Shown: piece after piece, positions 25,652 through 33,905 of the stretch | Layout of the letters: each line of letters starts with the position of its first letter | Numbering within the stretch: the stretch's first letter is position 1 | From: Gemmatirosa kalamazoonensis | GTDB taxonomy: Bacteria > Gemmatimonadota > Gemmatimonadetes > Gemmatimonadales > Gemmatimonadaceae | DNA length: 64,000 nucleotides | Assembly (NCBI RefSeq): GCF_000522985.1 | Contig: NZ_CP007128.1 | Location: 4,138,220 to 4,202,219 of the forward strand | Direction: 5' to 3' | The notes under the pieces: model-generated | Databases searched by the model: none | What the model saw: the letters and a program-made list of their open reading frames with translations, nothing else | Told to the model about the DNA's origin: nothing | Made by a program: the position numbers and the translations under genes

Positions 25652-27832
25652 TTAGATGAACAGCGGCGCGAGAACCAGCGTGATCGTCGACAGGAGCTTC
25701 ACGAACACGTGCAGCGACGGACCCGCCGTGTCCTTGAACGGGTCGCCGACCGTGTCACCCACCACGGCCGCCTTGTGCGCATCGGAGCGCTTGCCGCCGT
25801 ACATGCCCGTCTCGATGTACTTCTTCGCGTTGTCCCACGCGCCGCCGCCGTTGTTCAGGAAGCCGGCCATGAGGATGCCCGCGATCGTGCCGATCATGAG
25901 GAACGCCGCCACCGCCTCGGCGCCGAGCCCGAACTGCTTGAACACGAGACCGACGGCGATCGGGAACACCACGACGAGCGCGCCCGGGAACACCATCGCC
26001 TTCAGCGCCCCGATCGTCACGATGTCGACGCAGCGGCCGTAGTCGGGCTGGTCGGTGCCCTGCATGATGCCGGGCTTCTCGCGGAACTGACGCCGCACCT
26101 CCTCGATCACGCTCTGCGCGGCCTTCCGCACGGCGCTCATGGCGAGCGACGAGAACCAGAACACGAGCATCGCGCCGAGCAGCCCGGCGACGAAGATCTG
26201 CGGCTTCGCGAGGTTCACCGACAGCTCGTTGCCGGTCAGCGTGCGCACCTCGTCCAGGTACGCGGAGAACAGCAGGAACGCGGCGAGCGCCGCGGAGCCG
26301 ATCGCGTAGCCCTTCGTGAGCGCCTTCGTCGTGTTGCCGACGGCGTCGAGGCGGTCGGTCTTCTCGCGGATCGAGTCCGGCTGCTCCGACATCTCGACGA
26401 TGCCGCCCGCATTGTCCGTGATCGGTCCGAACACGTCCATCGCGAGGATGTAGCCCGCGGTGCCGAGCATCCCCATCGTCGCCACGGCGGTGCCGAACAG
26501 CCCCCCCACCGGCTGCCCGGTCGTCGGATCGAGCAGGCCGCTCGTGCGGCCGAGGTAGTAGCTCGAGATGATCGCGACGGCGACCGTGATCACCGGCAGC
26601 ACCGTCGATTCCATGCCCACCGCGATGCCGGCGATGATGTTCGTCGCCGCGCCGGTCTGGCTCGCCTCGGCGATCGACTTCACCGGGCGGTAGCGGTACT
26701 CCGTGTAGTACTGCGTGATGTAGACGAACGCGAACGCCGTCGCGAGGCCGATCATCCCGCACAGGAAGTAGTGCCACCACGCGTCCGGCGCGTCGGGCGT
26801 CTGCAGCAGCCACTTCGACAGGCCGAAGAAGCCGACCGCGACGAGCGCCGAGGTGGCGTAGAACCCGCGGTTCAGCGCGGACATCGGGTCTTCGTCGCCG
26901 CTCGTGCGCACGATCATCACGCCGACGATGGACGCGAGCAGCCCCACCGCGCCGACGACGAGCGGGAACAGCACGCCGCCCAGCCCGAAGAAGCGGTACA
27001 GCAGCACGCCGAGCACCATTGCGCCGATGTTCTCGGCCGCGGTGGACTCGAACAGGTCGGCGCCGCGGCCGGCGCAGTCGCCGACGTTGTCGCCGACGAG
27101 GTCCGCGATCACCGCGGGGTTGCGCGGGTCGTCCTCGGGAATCCCCGCCTCGACCTTGCCGACCAGGTCAGCGCCGACGTCGGCCGCCTTCGTATAGATG
27201 CCGCCGCCGAGCTGCGCGAACAGCGCGACGAACGACGCGCCGAAGCCGAAGCCGACGATGAGGAACGGGATCCGCTGCGCCCACGCGGCCGGGTCCACGC
27301 CCGCCGGCGCGAGCAGCTGCAGGATGCCGAACAGCCCCGCCACGCCTATGATCGACATCGCGACGGTGAACAGCCCGGACACCGCCCCGCCCCGCAGCGC
27401 CGTCTGGAGCGCCGCGTTCAGCGAGGTGGTGGCCGCCGCCGCCGTCCGAATGTTCGTGCGGATGGAGACCCACATCCCCATGAACCCGGCGATGCCCGAG
27501 CAGATGGCGCCGAGCAGGAATGCGACCGTCGTGTACAGCGCGTAGGTGCCCGCGCTCAGCCCACCCACCGAGTCGGCCGACTCGGCACGGTGCGCGAACG
27601 CGTAGCCGACGTAGATCAGCGCCGCGACCACGACCGCCAGCAGACCGATCGTCTTGTACTGCCGCGCGAGATACGCCTCGGCCCCTTCCTGAATGGCGTT
27701 CGAGATGCGCTGCATCGCGGCCGTTCCGCGGTCGCGCGCGAGGACCCCGCGCGAGATGAGCACCGCCACGACGAGCGCTACGCCGCTCGCACCGAGAATG
27801 AGCCAGAGGAGCGCGGACTGCGATGGAGCCAT
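25652..27832 (-). CDS. hppA: membrane proton-pumping pyrophosphatase, K+-independent type
   Basis: A 726-residue membrane pyrophosphatase with about 16 hydrophobic segments that couples PPi hydrolysis to ion pumping. The substrate site is DVGADLVGKVEAGIPEDDPRNPA, followed by DNVGDCAGRGADLFES; the second site is AKKYIETG and SDAHKAAVVGDTVGDPFKDTAGPS near the C-terminus. The stretch GNTTKALTKGYAIGSAAL carries Lys where K+-dependent enzymes have Ala, so it should be a K+-independent H+ pump (family rule). It could conserve energy from biosynthetic PPi. It has its own promoter and a repeat-rich hairpin after its stop. Confidence 0.95.
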   Translation of the reverse strand: MAPSQSALLWLILGASGVALVVAVLISRGVLARDRGTAAMQRISNAIQEGAEAYLARQYKTIGLLAVVVAALIYVGYAFAHRAESADSVGGLSAGTYALYTTVAFLLGAICSGIAGFMGMWVSIRTNIRTAAAATTSLNAALQTALRGGAVSGLFTVAMSIIGVAGLFGILQLLAPAGVDPAAWAQRIPFLIVGFGFGASFVALFAQLGGGIYTKAADVGADLVGKVEAGIPEDDPRNPAVIADLVGDNVGDCAGRGADLFESTAAENIGAMVLGVLLYRFFGLGGVLFPLVVGAVGLLASIVGVMIVRTSGDEDPMSALNRGFYATSALVAVGFFGLSKWLLQTPDAPDAWWHYFLCGMIGLATAFAFVYITQYYTEYRYRPVKSIAEASQTGAATNIIAGIAVGMESTVLPVITVAVAIISSYYLGRTSGLLDPTTGQPVGGLFGTAVATMGMLGTAGYILAMDVFGPITDNAGGIVEMSEQPDSIREKTDRLDAVGNTTKALTKGYAIGSAALAAFLLFSAYLDEVRTLTGNELSVNLAKPQIFVAGLLGAMLVFWFSSLAMSAVRKAAQSVIEEVRRQFREKPGIMQGTDQPDYGRCVDIVTIGALKAMVFPGALVVVFPIAVGLVFKQFGLGAEAVAAFLMIGTIAGILMAGFLNNGGGAWDNAKKYIETGMYGGKRSDAHKAAVVGDTVGDPFKDTAGPSLHVFVKLLSTITLVLAPLFI

Positions 27833-27913
27833 AGACGTATCGGTCCGGAAAGGAGGAGCGGAGGGACTGGACCGTCGCCAGAAATGGACGGCCCCGGGCG
27901 GCGCAAAGCGGGG

Positions 27914-27942
27914 AACTTATGGGGCCGACAAGTTCTTGGAAA
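27914..27942 (-). promoter_or_regulatory. probable promoter of hppA
   Basis: On the minus strand TTTCCA (27942-27937), 17 bases, TAAGTT (27919-27914). The same -35 and spacing recur before the phosphorelay operon at 36432-36460. The leader would be about 75 bases. Confidence 0.45.
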
Positions 27943-27977
27943 GTCGGACCTTACGCTCATCCGGGCGGGGCTGGACG

Positions 27978-28005
27978 AAAAAAAGGCCGCGATGCGCTCG
28001 CGGCT
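27978..28005 (-). terminator. intrinsic terminator of the second TonB gene
   Basis: GCCGCGA (27986-27992) pairs with TCGCGGC (27998-28004) over a 5-base loop, and seven A on the plus strand (27978-27984) give a run of seven U after the hairpin on the minus strand. This is the only textbook rho-independent terminator that I found in the window. Confidence 0.85.
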
Positions 28006-28032
28006 TCGTACCAGCTGTCGGCAGGGACGGAA

Positions 28033-28974
28033 TCAGAACACGTAGGTGAGCGATCCCTTCGACCGGATGGGGCGCCCGTCGGGGCCGGTCCCGGGGCGGA
28101 ACTTCACGCCCGAGAGCACGTCCTTGAGCTTGCGGTTGTAGCCGCCGTCGCGCGTCGGCGTGAACTCGAACGACAGGACCTTCCCCGTCGAGTCGACGTC
28201 GAAGTTCGCGACGAGCTGGGTGCCGCGCACCTTGTCGGGCACGGGCCACGGCGCGAGAAAGATCTCGATCGCCTGCGGCGGGTAGTTCGCGGCGCTGCCG
28301 CCCCCGGTCCCCGGGCCCACGCCCGACCCGCGCCCTGTTCCGACGCCGGACCCGATGCCACCCCCCGTGCCGGGGCCGGAGCCGGCGGTGCCGTCGGCGC
28401 CGGTGCCGCCACCCGTGCCCGGCATCGGCGCCGTGGCCGCGACCGATGCGGTGGGCTCGGGCGTCGGCGTGGGCGCCGGCGGGACGGGCTTCGGCTCCGG
28501 CGGCGTCACGGGCGGCGTGACCGGCGTCGGGAGCGGCTTCGTGGGCGGCGGGATGACGGCGGCCGGGGTCGGCGGCGCGGGCGTCACCGGCACGAAGTGC
28601 AGCCGCTCGGTCACGAACTCGGCCTGTCGGCCGCCGGTGCCCATGGTACCGCCCCCGCCGCCGCCGGCGGGGCCGGCGCCGCCGGCACCCTGCACCTCCT
28701 GCAGCACCGCCGGCCCGACGACCGGCGCGAGCAAGAGCGCGATGACCAGCACGTGCAGCGCGACGGCCACGAGCGTGCTCCCGAGCCGACGCTCGGACGG
28801 GACCGGAATGCCGATCGGGGGTCGATAGGGCGGCCGCGCCGGGGATTGCGGCGCGCCGCCCGCGGGCTCGCCGCGCCAGGGCTCGTTGCCTGCGGGCTCG
28901 CCGTCGGAGTCGGGCGACCAGGACGACGTCACGGGACGGGTTCGGAGGGGATGGTTGGCCACTGCACGCATCAT
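28033..28974 (-). CDS. TonB-like protein with Pro-rich and Gly-rich linkers
   Basis: A 313-residue TonB-like protein. A long polar N-terminus precedes one membrane segment (about residues 68-90, TLVAVALHVLVIALLLAPV). A Gly-rich stretch, a Pro-rich stretch (about 130-170, PPPTKPLPTPVTPP) and a second Gly/Ser-rich stretch (about 183-225) span the periplasm, and the C-terminal 80 residues (LVANFDVDSTGKVLSFEF, then KLKDVLSGVKFRP) match a TonB C-terminal fold. It is separated from the ExbD gene by a hairpin and ends in an intrinsic terminator. Its partner receptor is unknown. Confidence 0.75.
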   Translation of the reverse strand: MMRAVANHPLRTRPVTSSWSPDSDGEPAGNEPWRGEPAGGAPQSPARPPYRPPIGIPVPSERRLGSTLVAVALHVLVIALLLAPVVGPAVLQEVQGAGGAGPAGGGGGGTMGTGGRQAEFVTERLHFVPVTPAPPTPAAVIPPPTKPLPTPVTPPVTPPEPKPVPPAPTPTPEPTASVAATAPMPGTGGGTGADGTAGSGPGTGGGIGSGVGTGRGSGVGPGTGGGSAANYPPQAIEIFLAPWPVPDKVRGTQLVANFDVDSTGKVLSFEFTPTRDGGYNRKLKDVLSGVKFRPGTGPDGRPIRSKGSLTYVF

Positions 28975-28982
28975 ACACGCGA

Positions 28983-29020
28983 CTACGGCGGACGAGCCCC
29001 GAAGGGTTCGCCCGCCGTAG
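28983..29020 (-). terminator. two-part hairpin after the ExbB-ExbD operon
   Basis: CTACGGCGG (28983-28991) pairs with CCGCCGTAG (29012-29020), and inside it CGAGCCC pairs with GGGTTCG over a CGAA loop. It lies between the last ExbD gene and the second TonB gene and probably ends the first transcript. Confidence 0.65.
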
Positions 29021-29045
29021 CAGGGACGCTCGCCGAGCGGTCGGG

Positions 29046-29456
29046 TTACGACGCGCCCTTGGGCGTGAAGCCGATGACCTTCACGCCGGCGCCGCGGGCG
29101 ATGTCCATCGCCTTGATGATGTCCTGATACGTCGCGTCCGGATCACCCTTGATGAAGATGATCTTGTCCGGGCGCGGGTCGTAGATCTGCTTGAGCCGCG
29201 GCGCGAGGCCGGCCAGCGTCTGCGGCTCCTTGTTGATCTCGAACTGGCCGCCCTTGTGGACGGACAGCACGATCTGCGACGTGTTCGGCGCGCTCGACGG
29301 CTGCGGGTTGGGATCCGGAAGCTGCACGTCGATCGCCTTCCGGCTCGACGGCACGATCACCATGAAGATGATCAGCAGCACCATGAGCACGTCGATCATC
29401 GGGGTCACGTTCGGGTCGGACGTCAGTCCGCCCTGCCCCCCAGTGGACATGGCCAT
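29046..29456 (-). CDS. exbD: ExbD/TolR-type biopolymer transport protein
   Basis: A 136-residue ExbD/TolR protein: short cytoplasmic N-terminus, one membrane helix (about residues 20-40) with the proton-relay Asp in NVTPMIDVLMVLLIIFM, and a periplasmic domain ending in YQDIIKAMDIARGAGVKVIGF. It forms the proton channel with ExbB and powers TonB. It follows the other exbD gene by 3 bases and has the same domain plan but is only distantly alike outside the helix. Confidence 0.93.
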   Translation of the reverse strand: MAMSTGGQGGLTSDPNVTPMIDVLMVLLIIFMVIVPSSRKAIDVQLPDPNPQPSSAPNTSQIVLSVHKGGQFEINKEPQTLAGLAPRLKQIYDPRPDKIIFIKGDPDATYQDIIKAMDIARGAGVKVIGFTPKGAS

Positions 29457-29459
29457 GGC

Positions 29460-29918
29460 TCAGGACCCTCCCTTCTTCTCTTCGACCGACTGCCCCTCGG
29501 TCCCGGGCAGCTGCTCGGAGATGAGGCCGGTGACGCGGACGCCCGCCTTCGCGGCGATGTCGACCGCGTCCTGCACCTTCGAGTACTCGAGGTTCTTGTC
29601 GGCGCGCACGTAGAGGATCTTGTCCTCGGTGCGGGCGTCGAAGATGCGCTTCAGGTTCGCCTCGAGCGTCTCGTTGCGGATCGGCTGCCGGTTCAGGTAG
29701 TACACGCCCTTACGGTCGATGCCGAGCAGCACGTCGCCGTCTTCCTCGGGATGCTTCTTGAGGTTGATGCCCTGCGGCGGGGCGGCGTTCAGACCCGACG
29801 TGAGCGTCGGGATGATCACCATGAAGATGATGAGGAGGACGAGCATGACGTCCACGAGCGGCGTCACGTTCGGCTCGGCCTTCACCGAGCTCCCTCCGGA
29901 CGAAACCGACATACCCAT
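29460..29918 (-). CDS. exbD: ExbD/TolR-type biopolymer transport protein
   Basis: A 152-residue ExbD paralogue. The helix NVTPLVDVMLVLLIIFMVIIP (about residues 17-37) holds the conserved Asp, and the periplasmic part ends in YSKVQDAVDIAAKAGVRVTGL, with a charged, Gly/Ser-ended C-terminal tail (VEEKKGGS). It lies 38 bases after exbB. Two different ExbDs beside one ExbB suggest a mixed motor, or one copy dedicated to a TolR-like role. Confidence 0.93.
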   Translation of the reverse strand: MGMSVSSGGSSVKAEPNVTPLVDVMLVLLIIFMVIIPTLTSGLNAAPPQGINLKKHPEEDGDVLLGIDRKGVYYLNRQPIRNETLEANLKRIFDARTEDKILYVRADKNLEYSKVQDAVDIAAKAGVRVTGLISEQLPGTEGQSVEEKKGGS

Positions 29919-29956
29919 GCGCTACCTCCTGGCCGTAGGCCGTTGGGGCCCGCGGC

Positions 29957-30691
29957 TTACTGCGAGATCGGGCCGGCGCCCGTGCCCGCGCTGAACTCGC
30001 GGGTGAAGCGCGAGCGGCCGAACTCGCCCGAGACGCCCTTGATGAGATAGTCGATCATCTCCTTGGACGTGTACGTCATCTCGGCGGTCAGGTTATCGAT
30101 CTTCGTCGAGAAGTAGTTGAACATCCACACGGCCGGGATGGCGACCATGAGGCCGAAGGCCGTCGTGATCAGCGCCTCGGCGATACCGGCCGAGATCGCG
30201 GACAGACCACCCGAGCCCGACGCGGCCATGCCCGTGAACGCGTTCACGATACCCATCGTCGTGCCGAGCAGACCGACGAACGGCGCCGTGGCACCGACCG
30301 TGGCGAGCACGCCGAGGCCGCGCTTCAGGTCGACGATCGTCATCAGCATCTCACGCTCGACCGCGCGCTCCGCCGAGTTGATGTCGGCGACCGTGACCGA
30401 GCCGTCCATGATCAGCGGCTTGACCTCGGAGAGCGCATTGCCGAGCACGCGAGCGACGTGCGACCGCTTGTAGCCCTCGGCGAGCTTGATCGCCTCGGTG
30501 AGGTTGTCCTCCTCGAGGAACTGAGAGAACTCGGGCGCGAACCGCTTCGTCTCGGCCTGGGCGCGGCGGATGTTCCACCACTTCTGGATCATGATCGTGA
30601 GCGACCAGATCGACATGATCGCGAGCACGACCACGATGCCCTTCGCGAACGCACCCATCTGCGTCCACAGTTCCATCAGCGAGAGATTCAT
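29957..30691 (-). CDS. exbB: ExbB/TolQ/MotA-type proton channel protein
   Basis: A 244-residue ExbB/TolQ protein with three membrane segments (about residues 14-34, 128-153 and 168-190). The conserved channel stretch is GLLGTTMGIVNAFTGMAASGSGGLSAISAGIAEAL shortened here to its first part GLLGTTMGIVNAF and its last part ISAGIAEALITTAFGL. It builds the pentameric proton channel around ExbD that energises TonB. It follows tonB in the same transcript after a 59-base gap with a small hairpin. Confidence 0.93.
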   Translation of the reverse strand: MNLSLMELWTQMGAFAKGIVVVLAIMSIWSLTIMIQKWWNIRRAQAETKRFAPEFSQFLEEDNLTEAIKLAEGYKRSHVARVLGNALSEVKPLIMDGSVTVADINSAERAVEREMLMTIVDLKRGLGVLATVGATAPFVGLLGTTMGIVNAFTGMAASGSGGLSAISAGIAEALITTAFGLMVAIPAVWMFNYFSTKIDNLTAEMTYTSKEMIDYLIKGVSGEFGRSRFTREFSAGTGAGPISQ

Positions 30692-30731
30692 ATCCGTCTC
30701 CGTTGAGCGTTAGGCGTAGGCGCCACTCCGC

Positions 30732-30754
30732 GTGACGCCCACAAGGGGCGTCAC
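30732..30754 (-). terminator. 9-bp hairpin directly after tonB
   Basis: GTGACGCCC (30732-30740) pairs with GGGCGTCAC (30746-30754) around a 5-base loop; the pairing overlaps the tonB stop codon (30751-30753). No T-run follows. It may lower expression of exbBD relative to tonB, or protect the upstream message. Confidence 0.45.
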
Positions 30755-31467
30755 TTCGTGAGCTGGAACTGGAAGGGCTGCTGAACGAGCTGCTTGACCT
30801 TGCGTCCGCCCACCTCGGCGGGCAGGAAGCGCATGTTCGCGAGGGCCGACTTCACGGCCTGGCTGAACAGGTCATGGTCCGACTTCAGGACCTTGAAGGA
30901 CCCGGGCTCCACGTGGCCGCTCGTGTCGACGACGAACTGGGCGAGCACGGTGCCCTCGACGTTCGCCGACTTCAGCATCTCCGGGTACCGGGGGCCGGTG
31001 TTGCCCGGGGCGGGCACGACCGGCTTCTCCACCTGGAACTCGAAGTACGGCTGATCCTGGACGACCGGGCCGGTGCCGCCGACGGCACCCTTGGCGACGC
31101 CGCCCGCGACGCCCTTACCGGAGAAGTCGGCCTCGTCGGTCACCTTCTTCGAGAGGTCGACCTGCGGGATGACGTCCGGGATCTCGACCGGCGCGGTGAG
31201 GACCTGGAAGCCCTTCGGGGGCGGTGGGGCGACGGCCACATCCGGCGGCGGAGGCGGCGGCGGCTCATTCTTCGGCGGAGGCGGCTCGTCTTTTTTCATC
31301 TCGACGAACTCGACCTTCTCCTCCTTGGGCTTCTCGGCCTCGATCGTCGCGTGGGCCGTGGCGTACACGGCGCCCGCGATGATCCCCGTATGGAGGATGA
31401 CGCTGAAGATGGTGCCGCCGGTGCTCCGCTGCTTCTTGGCCTTCGACTCGAGCAGGTTGTTGAACAT
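30751..31467 (-). CDS. tonB: energy transducer TonB
   Basis: A 238-residue TonB. A cytoplasmic basic N-terminus (KAKKQRSTGG) leads into one membrane helix (about residues 19-38), a charged and proline-rich spacer (about 48-85, with EPPPPKNEPPPPPPP), a flexible Gly-rich middle and the C-terminal TonB fold (PRYPEMLKSANVEGTVLAQFVVD, shortened as PRYPEML then VEGTVLAQFVVD). It couples the ExbB-ExbD motor to outer-membrane receptors. It is the first gene of the Ton operon, preceded by the most AT-rich intergenic stretch of the window. Confidence 0.93.
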   Translation of the reverse strand: MFNNLLESKAKKQRSTGGTIFSVILHTGIIAGAVYATAHATIEAEKPKEEKVEFVEMKKDEPPPPKNEPPPPPPPDVAVAPPPPKGFQVLTAPVEIPDVIPQVDLSKKVTDEADFSGKGVAGGVAKGAVGGTGPVVQDQPYFEFQVEKPVVPAPGNTGPRYPEMLKSANVEGTVLAQFVVDTSGHVEPGSFKVLKSDHDLFSQAVKSALANMRFLPAEVGGRKVKQLVQQPFQFQLTK

Positions 31468-31517
31468 GGCGCTCAGGCTGAGTCAGGGACGCGGATTCCC
31501 GCTGGCTGTGAGGCCGG

Positions 31518-31546
31518 AGTCTAGCCGTGGCAAATGAGGAAGGAAT
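31518..31546 (-). promoter_or_regulatory. possible promoter of tonB
   Basis: On the minus strand ATTCCT (31546-31541), 17 bases, TAGACT (31523-31518). The leader would be about 44 bases. The -35 is poor, but the -10 and the spacing agree with the other promoters proposed here. Confidence 0.35.
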
Positions 31547-31554
31547 GGACTCAA

Positions 31555-31597
31555 GATTAAGGTTCGATTAGCTGCCTGTTACCGTTCCTTAATCGAA
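31555..31597. repeat. nested inverted repeats upstream of tonB
   Basis: GATTAAGG (31555-31562) is repeated inverted as CCTTAATC (31587-31594), and TTCGATTA (31563-31570) is repeated inverted as TAATCGAA (31590-31597). The stretch is strikingly AT-rich for this genome. It lies between the end of the histidine kinase gene (31643) and the putative tonB promoter, so it may be an operator or the terminator of the kinase operon. Confidence 0.6.
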
Positions 31598-31642
31598 TCG
31601 TCTGCGCTGCCACCGGCTGCGGGAGCCGTTTCGAACCGATGT

Positions 31643-33226
31643 TCAGTCCGCGCCGTCGTGCACCGCGTATGCCGCGGGCGCGGCTTGCACCGGAAGAACC
31701 TGCTCGCCGATTAACGGAAGCGTCACGGTGAACGTGGACCCGCGGGTGAGCCGCGAGGCGACCGTGAGCGTGCCGCCGTGGGCCTGGGCGATCCACTGGC
31801 TGATGGCGAGCCCGAGGCCGAATCCCCCGCGCTCGCTCACGTGCTCGCCGAGGACCCGGCGCGACCGGGCGCGGTCGGCGCGCCAGAAGCGGTCGAAGAT
31901 GTAGGGCAGGTCGGCGGCGGCGATCCCGATGCCCGTGTCGCGCACGGTGAAGGCGACCGTGTCCTCGCCGGCGTCCAGGCGCAGCTCGACGGTGCCGCCG
32001 GTGGGCGTGTACTTGATGGCGTTCGTGACGAGGTTCAGGAACAGCTGCCGGAGCCGCGCCGCATCGCCGAGCACGGTCGCCGGCTCGAGGACAGGCATCG
32101 CGATCTCGAGCCCGGCCGCCTCGCCGAGGATCACCGCGGTCTCGTAGACGTCGCGCACGATCGGCTCGAGCTCGATCGACTCGCGGTGCAGGTCGAAGCG
32201 TCCCTCGTCGAAGCGCGCTAGCGTCAGCAGGCTGTCCACGAGGTCGGCCATGCGCGTGATCTCCTGCAGCGCCTCCTCGAGCGCGACGAGCTGCTCGGAG
32301 GAGCCCTGGGGCGACGACATGGCGCGCTCGACGTTCGCGCGCAGCACGGTGAGCGGCGTCTTCAGCTCGTGGCTCGCGTCCGCGGTGAATCGCCGCAGCC
32401 CGCCGAACGACGTCTCGAGCCGGCCGATCATGGCGTTCAGCGTGGCGCCGAGCCGCGCCATCTCGTCGCCGGTGGACTCGAGGTGCAGTCGGCGATGCAG
32501 GCTGCGACCGTCGGTGATCGCCTCAAGCTCGCTGCGCATTTGCTCGAGCGGGCGCAGCGTGTTGCCGGCGAGGTAGTACGCCACGGCGATGGACACGAGC
32601 AGCACGAACGGTGCGACGGCGAGCATCGATCCGAGCAGCTCGGTCTGCGCGCGGTGGCTCGGCCCGACCGACGTGCCAGCGATGACGTAGCCGATCGGGG
32701 CGAGCGTCGTGTCCGCATTGCGGCGCACGATGAGCAGCTGATCGGTGCGCGGCAGCCCGCGCGCCTCCCACGCTCGGCGGCGGCGCGGGTCGAGCGTGTC
32801 GCGGTCGATGTCGGCGTGGCCCACGGTGGACGGCGAGAGCCGCGGCGCGCTGCTGCGGATCGCGTCGAGCGCGTCTGAGCTCAGCAGCCGCGCCTCGCGC
32901 GAGCCGTAGACGATCTGTCCGTTCGCGTCGACGACGAGGATGAACTCCGGCAGCGCCTCGAGCAGCGTGTAGAGCTCGGGCACCACCGTCGGACCGACGA
33001 CCGTGTCGCGCACCTCGGTGAGCTGCACCGGCTCGCCCGGCTTCGCCTTGCGTCGCACGAACCCGGTCAGGCGAAGCGCCACCTCGGCCTGCGCGCTCGC
33101 GTAGCGCTCGAGCTGGCGCTGCACGCTGGCGCCGCGGCCGATCCACAGCGTGGCGCCGAAGACGAGCATGGTGCCCGCCAGCGCCGCCGCGTACGTCGTC
33201 GTGAGTCGAGCGCGGATGGACGCCAT
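31643..33226 (-). CDS. membrane sensor histidine kinase (EnvZ/QseC type)
   Basis: A 527-residue sensor kinase. It has an N-terminal helix (about 13-30), a periplasmic sensor of about 150 residues with a PAS-like part (EFILVVDANGQIVYGS), a second helix (about 187-207), a HAMP segment, the HisKA helix with the phosphorylated His in DASHELKTPL, and a HATPase domain (LVTNAIKYTP, DTGIGI, GFGLGL). It autophosphorylates and should pass the phosphate to the OmpR-type regulator encoded 10 bases upstream. It is the last gene of a four-gene regulatory operon just before the Ton operon. Confidence 0.93.
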   Translation of the reverse strand: MASIRARLTTTYAAALAGTMLVFGATLWIGRGASVQRQLERYASAQAEVALRLTGFVRRKAKPGEPVQLTEVRDTVVGPTVVPELYTLLEALPEFILVVDANGQIVYGSREARLLSSDALDAIRSSAPRLSPSTVGHADIDRDTLDPRRRRAWEARGLPRTDQLLIVRRNADTTLAPIGYVIAGTSVGPSHRAQTELLGSMLAVAPFVLLVSIAVAYYLAGNTLRPLEQMRSELEAITDGRSLHRRLHLESTGDEMARLGATLNAMIGRLETSFGGLRRFTADASHELKTPLTVLRANVERAMSSPQGSSEQLVALEEALQEITRMADLVDSLLTLARFDEGRFDLHRESIELEPIVRDVYETAVILGEAAGLEIAMPVLEPATVLGDAARLRQLFLNLVTNAIKYTPTGGTVELRLDAGEDTVAFTVRDTGIGIAAADLPYIFDRFWRADRARSRRVLGEHVSERGGFGLGLAISQWIAQAHGGTLTVASRLTRGSTFTVTLPLIGEQVLPVQAAPAAYAVHDGAD

Positions 33227-33236
33227 GAGCGCTCCG

Positions 33237-33905
33237 TCAGGCCTTCACCACGTAGCCGACGCCGCGCACCGTGTGGATCAGCTTCTGCCGCTGCCCGGCG
33301 TCGATCTTCTTGCGCAGATGATTGATCACCACGTCGACGATGTTGGTTCCGGGGTCGAAGTGGTAGCCCCACGCGTACTCGGTGATGAGCGTGCGACTCA
33401 TCACGCGCCCGGCGTGGCGCATGAGGTATTCGAGCACCGCGTACTCCTTCGGCGTGAGCTCGATCCGCTCGCCATCGCGCTGCACCTCGCGCGTATTCTG
33501 GTCGAGCACGAGATCGGCCACGTGCAGCCGGGGCGAGGCGAGCGCGCGCGGGCGCCGCGCGAGCGCCTCGACGCGCGCGAGCAGCTCCTCGAACGCGAAC
33601 GGCTTCGTGACGTAGTCGTCGGCGCCGGTCCGCAGCGTGGTGACCTTCGCGTCGACCGCGTCCTGCGCGGTGAGCACGAGCACCGGCCGCTCGAACCCGC
33701 GCGACCGCAGACTGTGCAGCACGTCGATGCCGTTCTTGCCCGGCAGGCGCATGTCGAGGATGACGACGTCGTACGCGCCCGACGCCGCGGCGCGCTCGCC
33801 GCTCTCGCCATCGGCCACGAGGTCGACGACCCAGCGCTGCTCCTCGAGGCCGCGCTTCACGAACTGCCCGACGGTCGGATCGTCTTCGATGACGAGGATC
33901 TTCAC
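33237..33905 (-). CDS. OmpR/PhoB-family response regulator
   Basis: A 222-residue response regulator. The receiver has the acidic pair EDD (7-9), phosphoacceptor D51 (VVILDMRLPGK) and the Lys of VTKPF near 101. The C-terminal winged helix ends with NIVDVVINHLRKKID and the typical VRGVGYVVKA. The GTG start at 33905 overlaps the upstream stop as GTGA, so the longer frame is wrong. It is the likely target of the kinase downstream. Confidence 0.94.
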   Translation of the reverse strand: MKILVIEDDPTVGQFVKRGLEEQRWVVDLVADGESGERAAASGAYDVVILDMRLPGKNGIDVLHSLRSRGFERPVLVLTAQDAVDAKVTTLRTGADDYVTKPFAFEELLARVEALARRPRALASPRLHVADLVLDQNTREVQRDGERIELTPKEYAVLEYLMRHAGRVMSRTLITEYAWGYHFDPGTNIVDVVINHLRKKIDAGQRQKLIHTVRGVGYVVKA

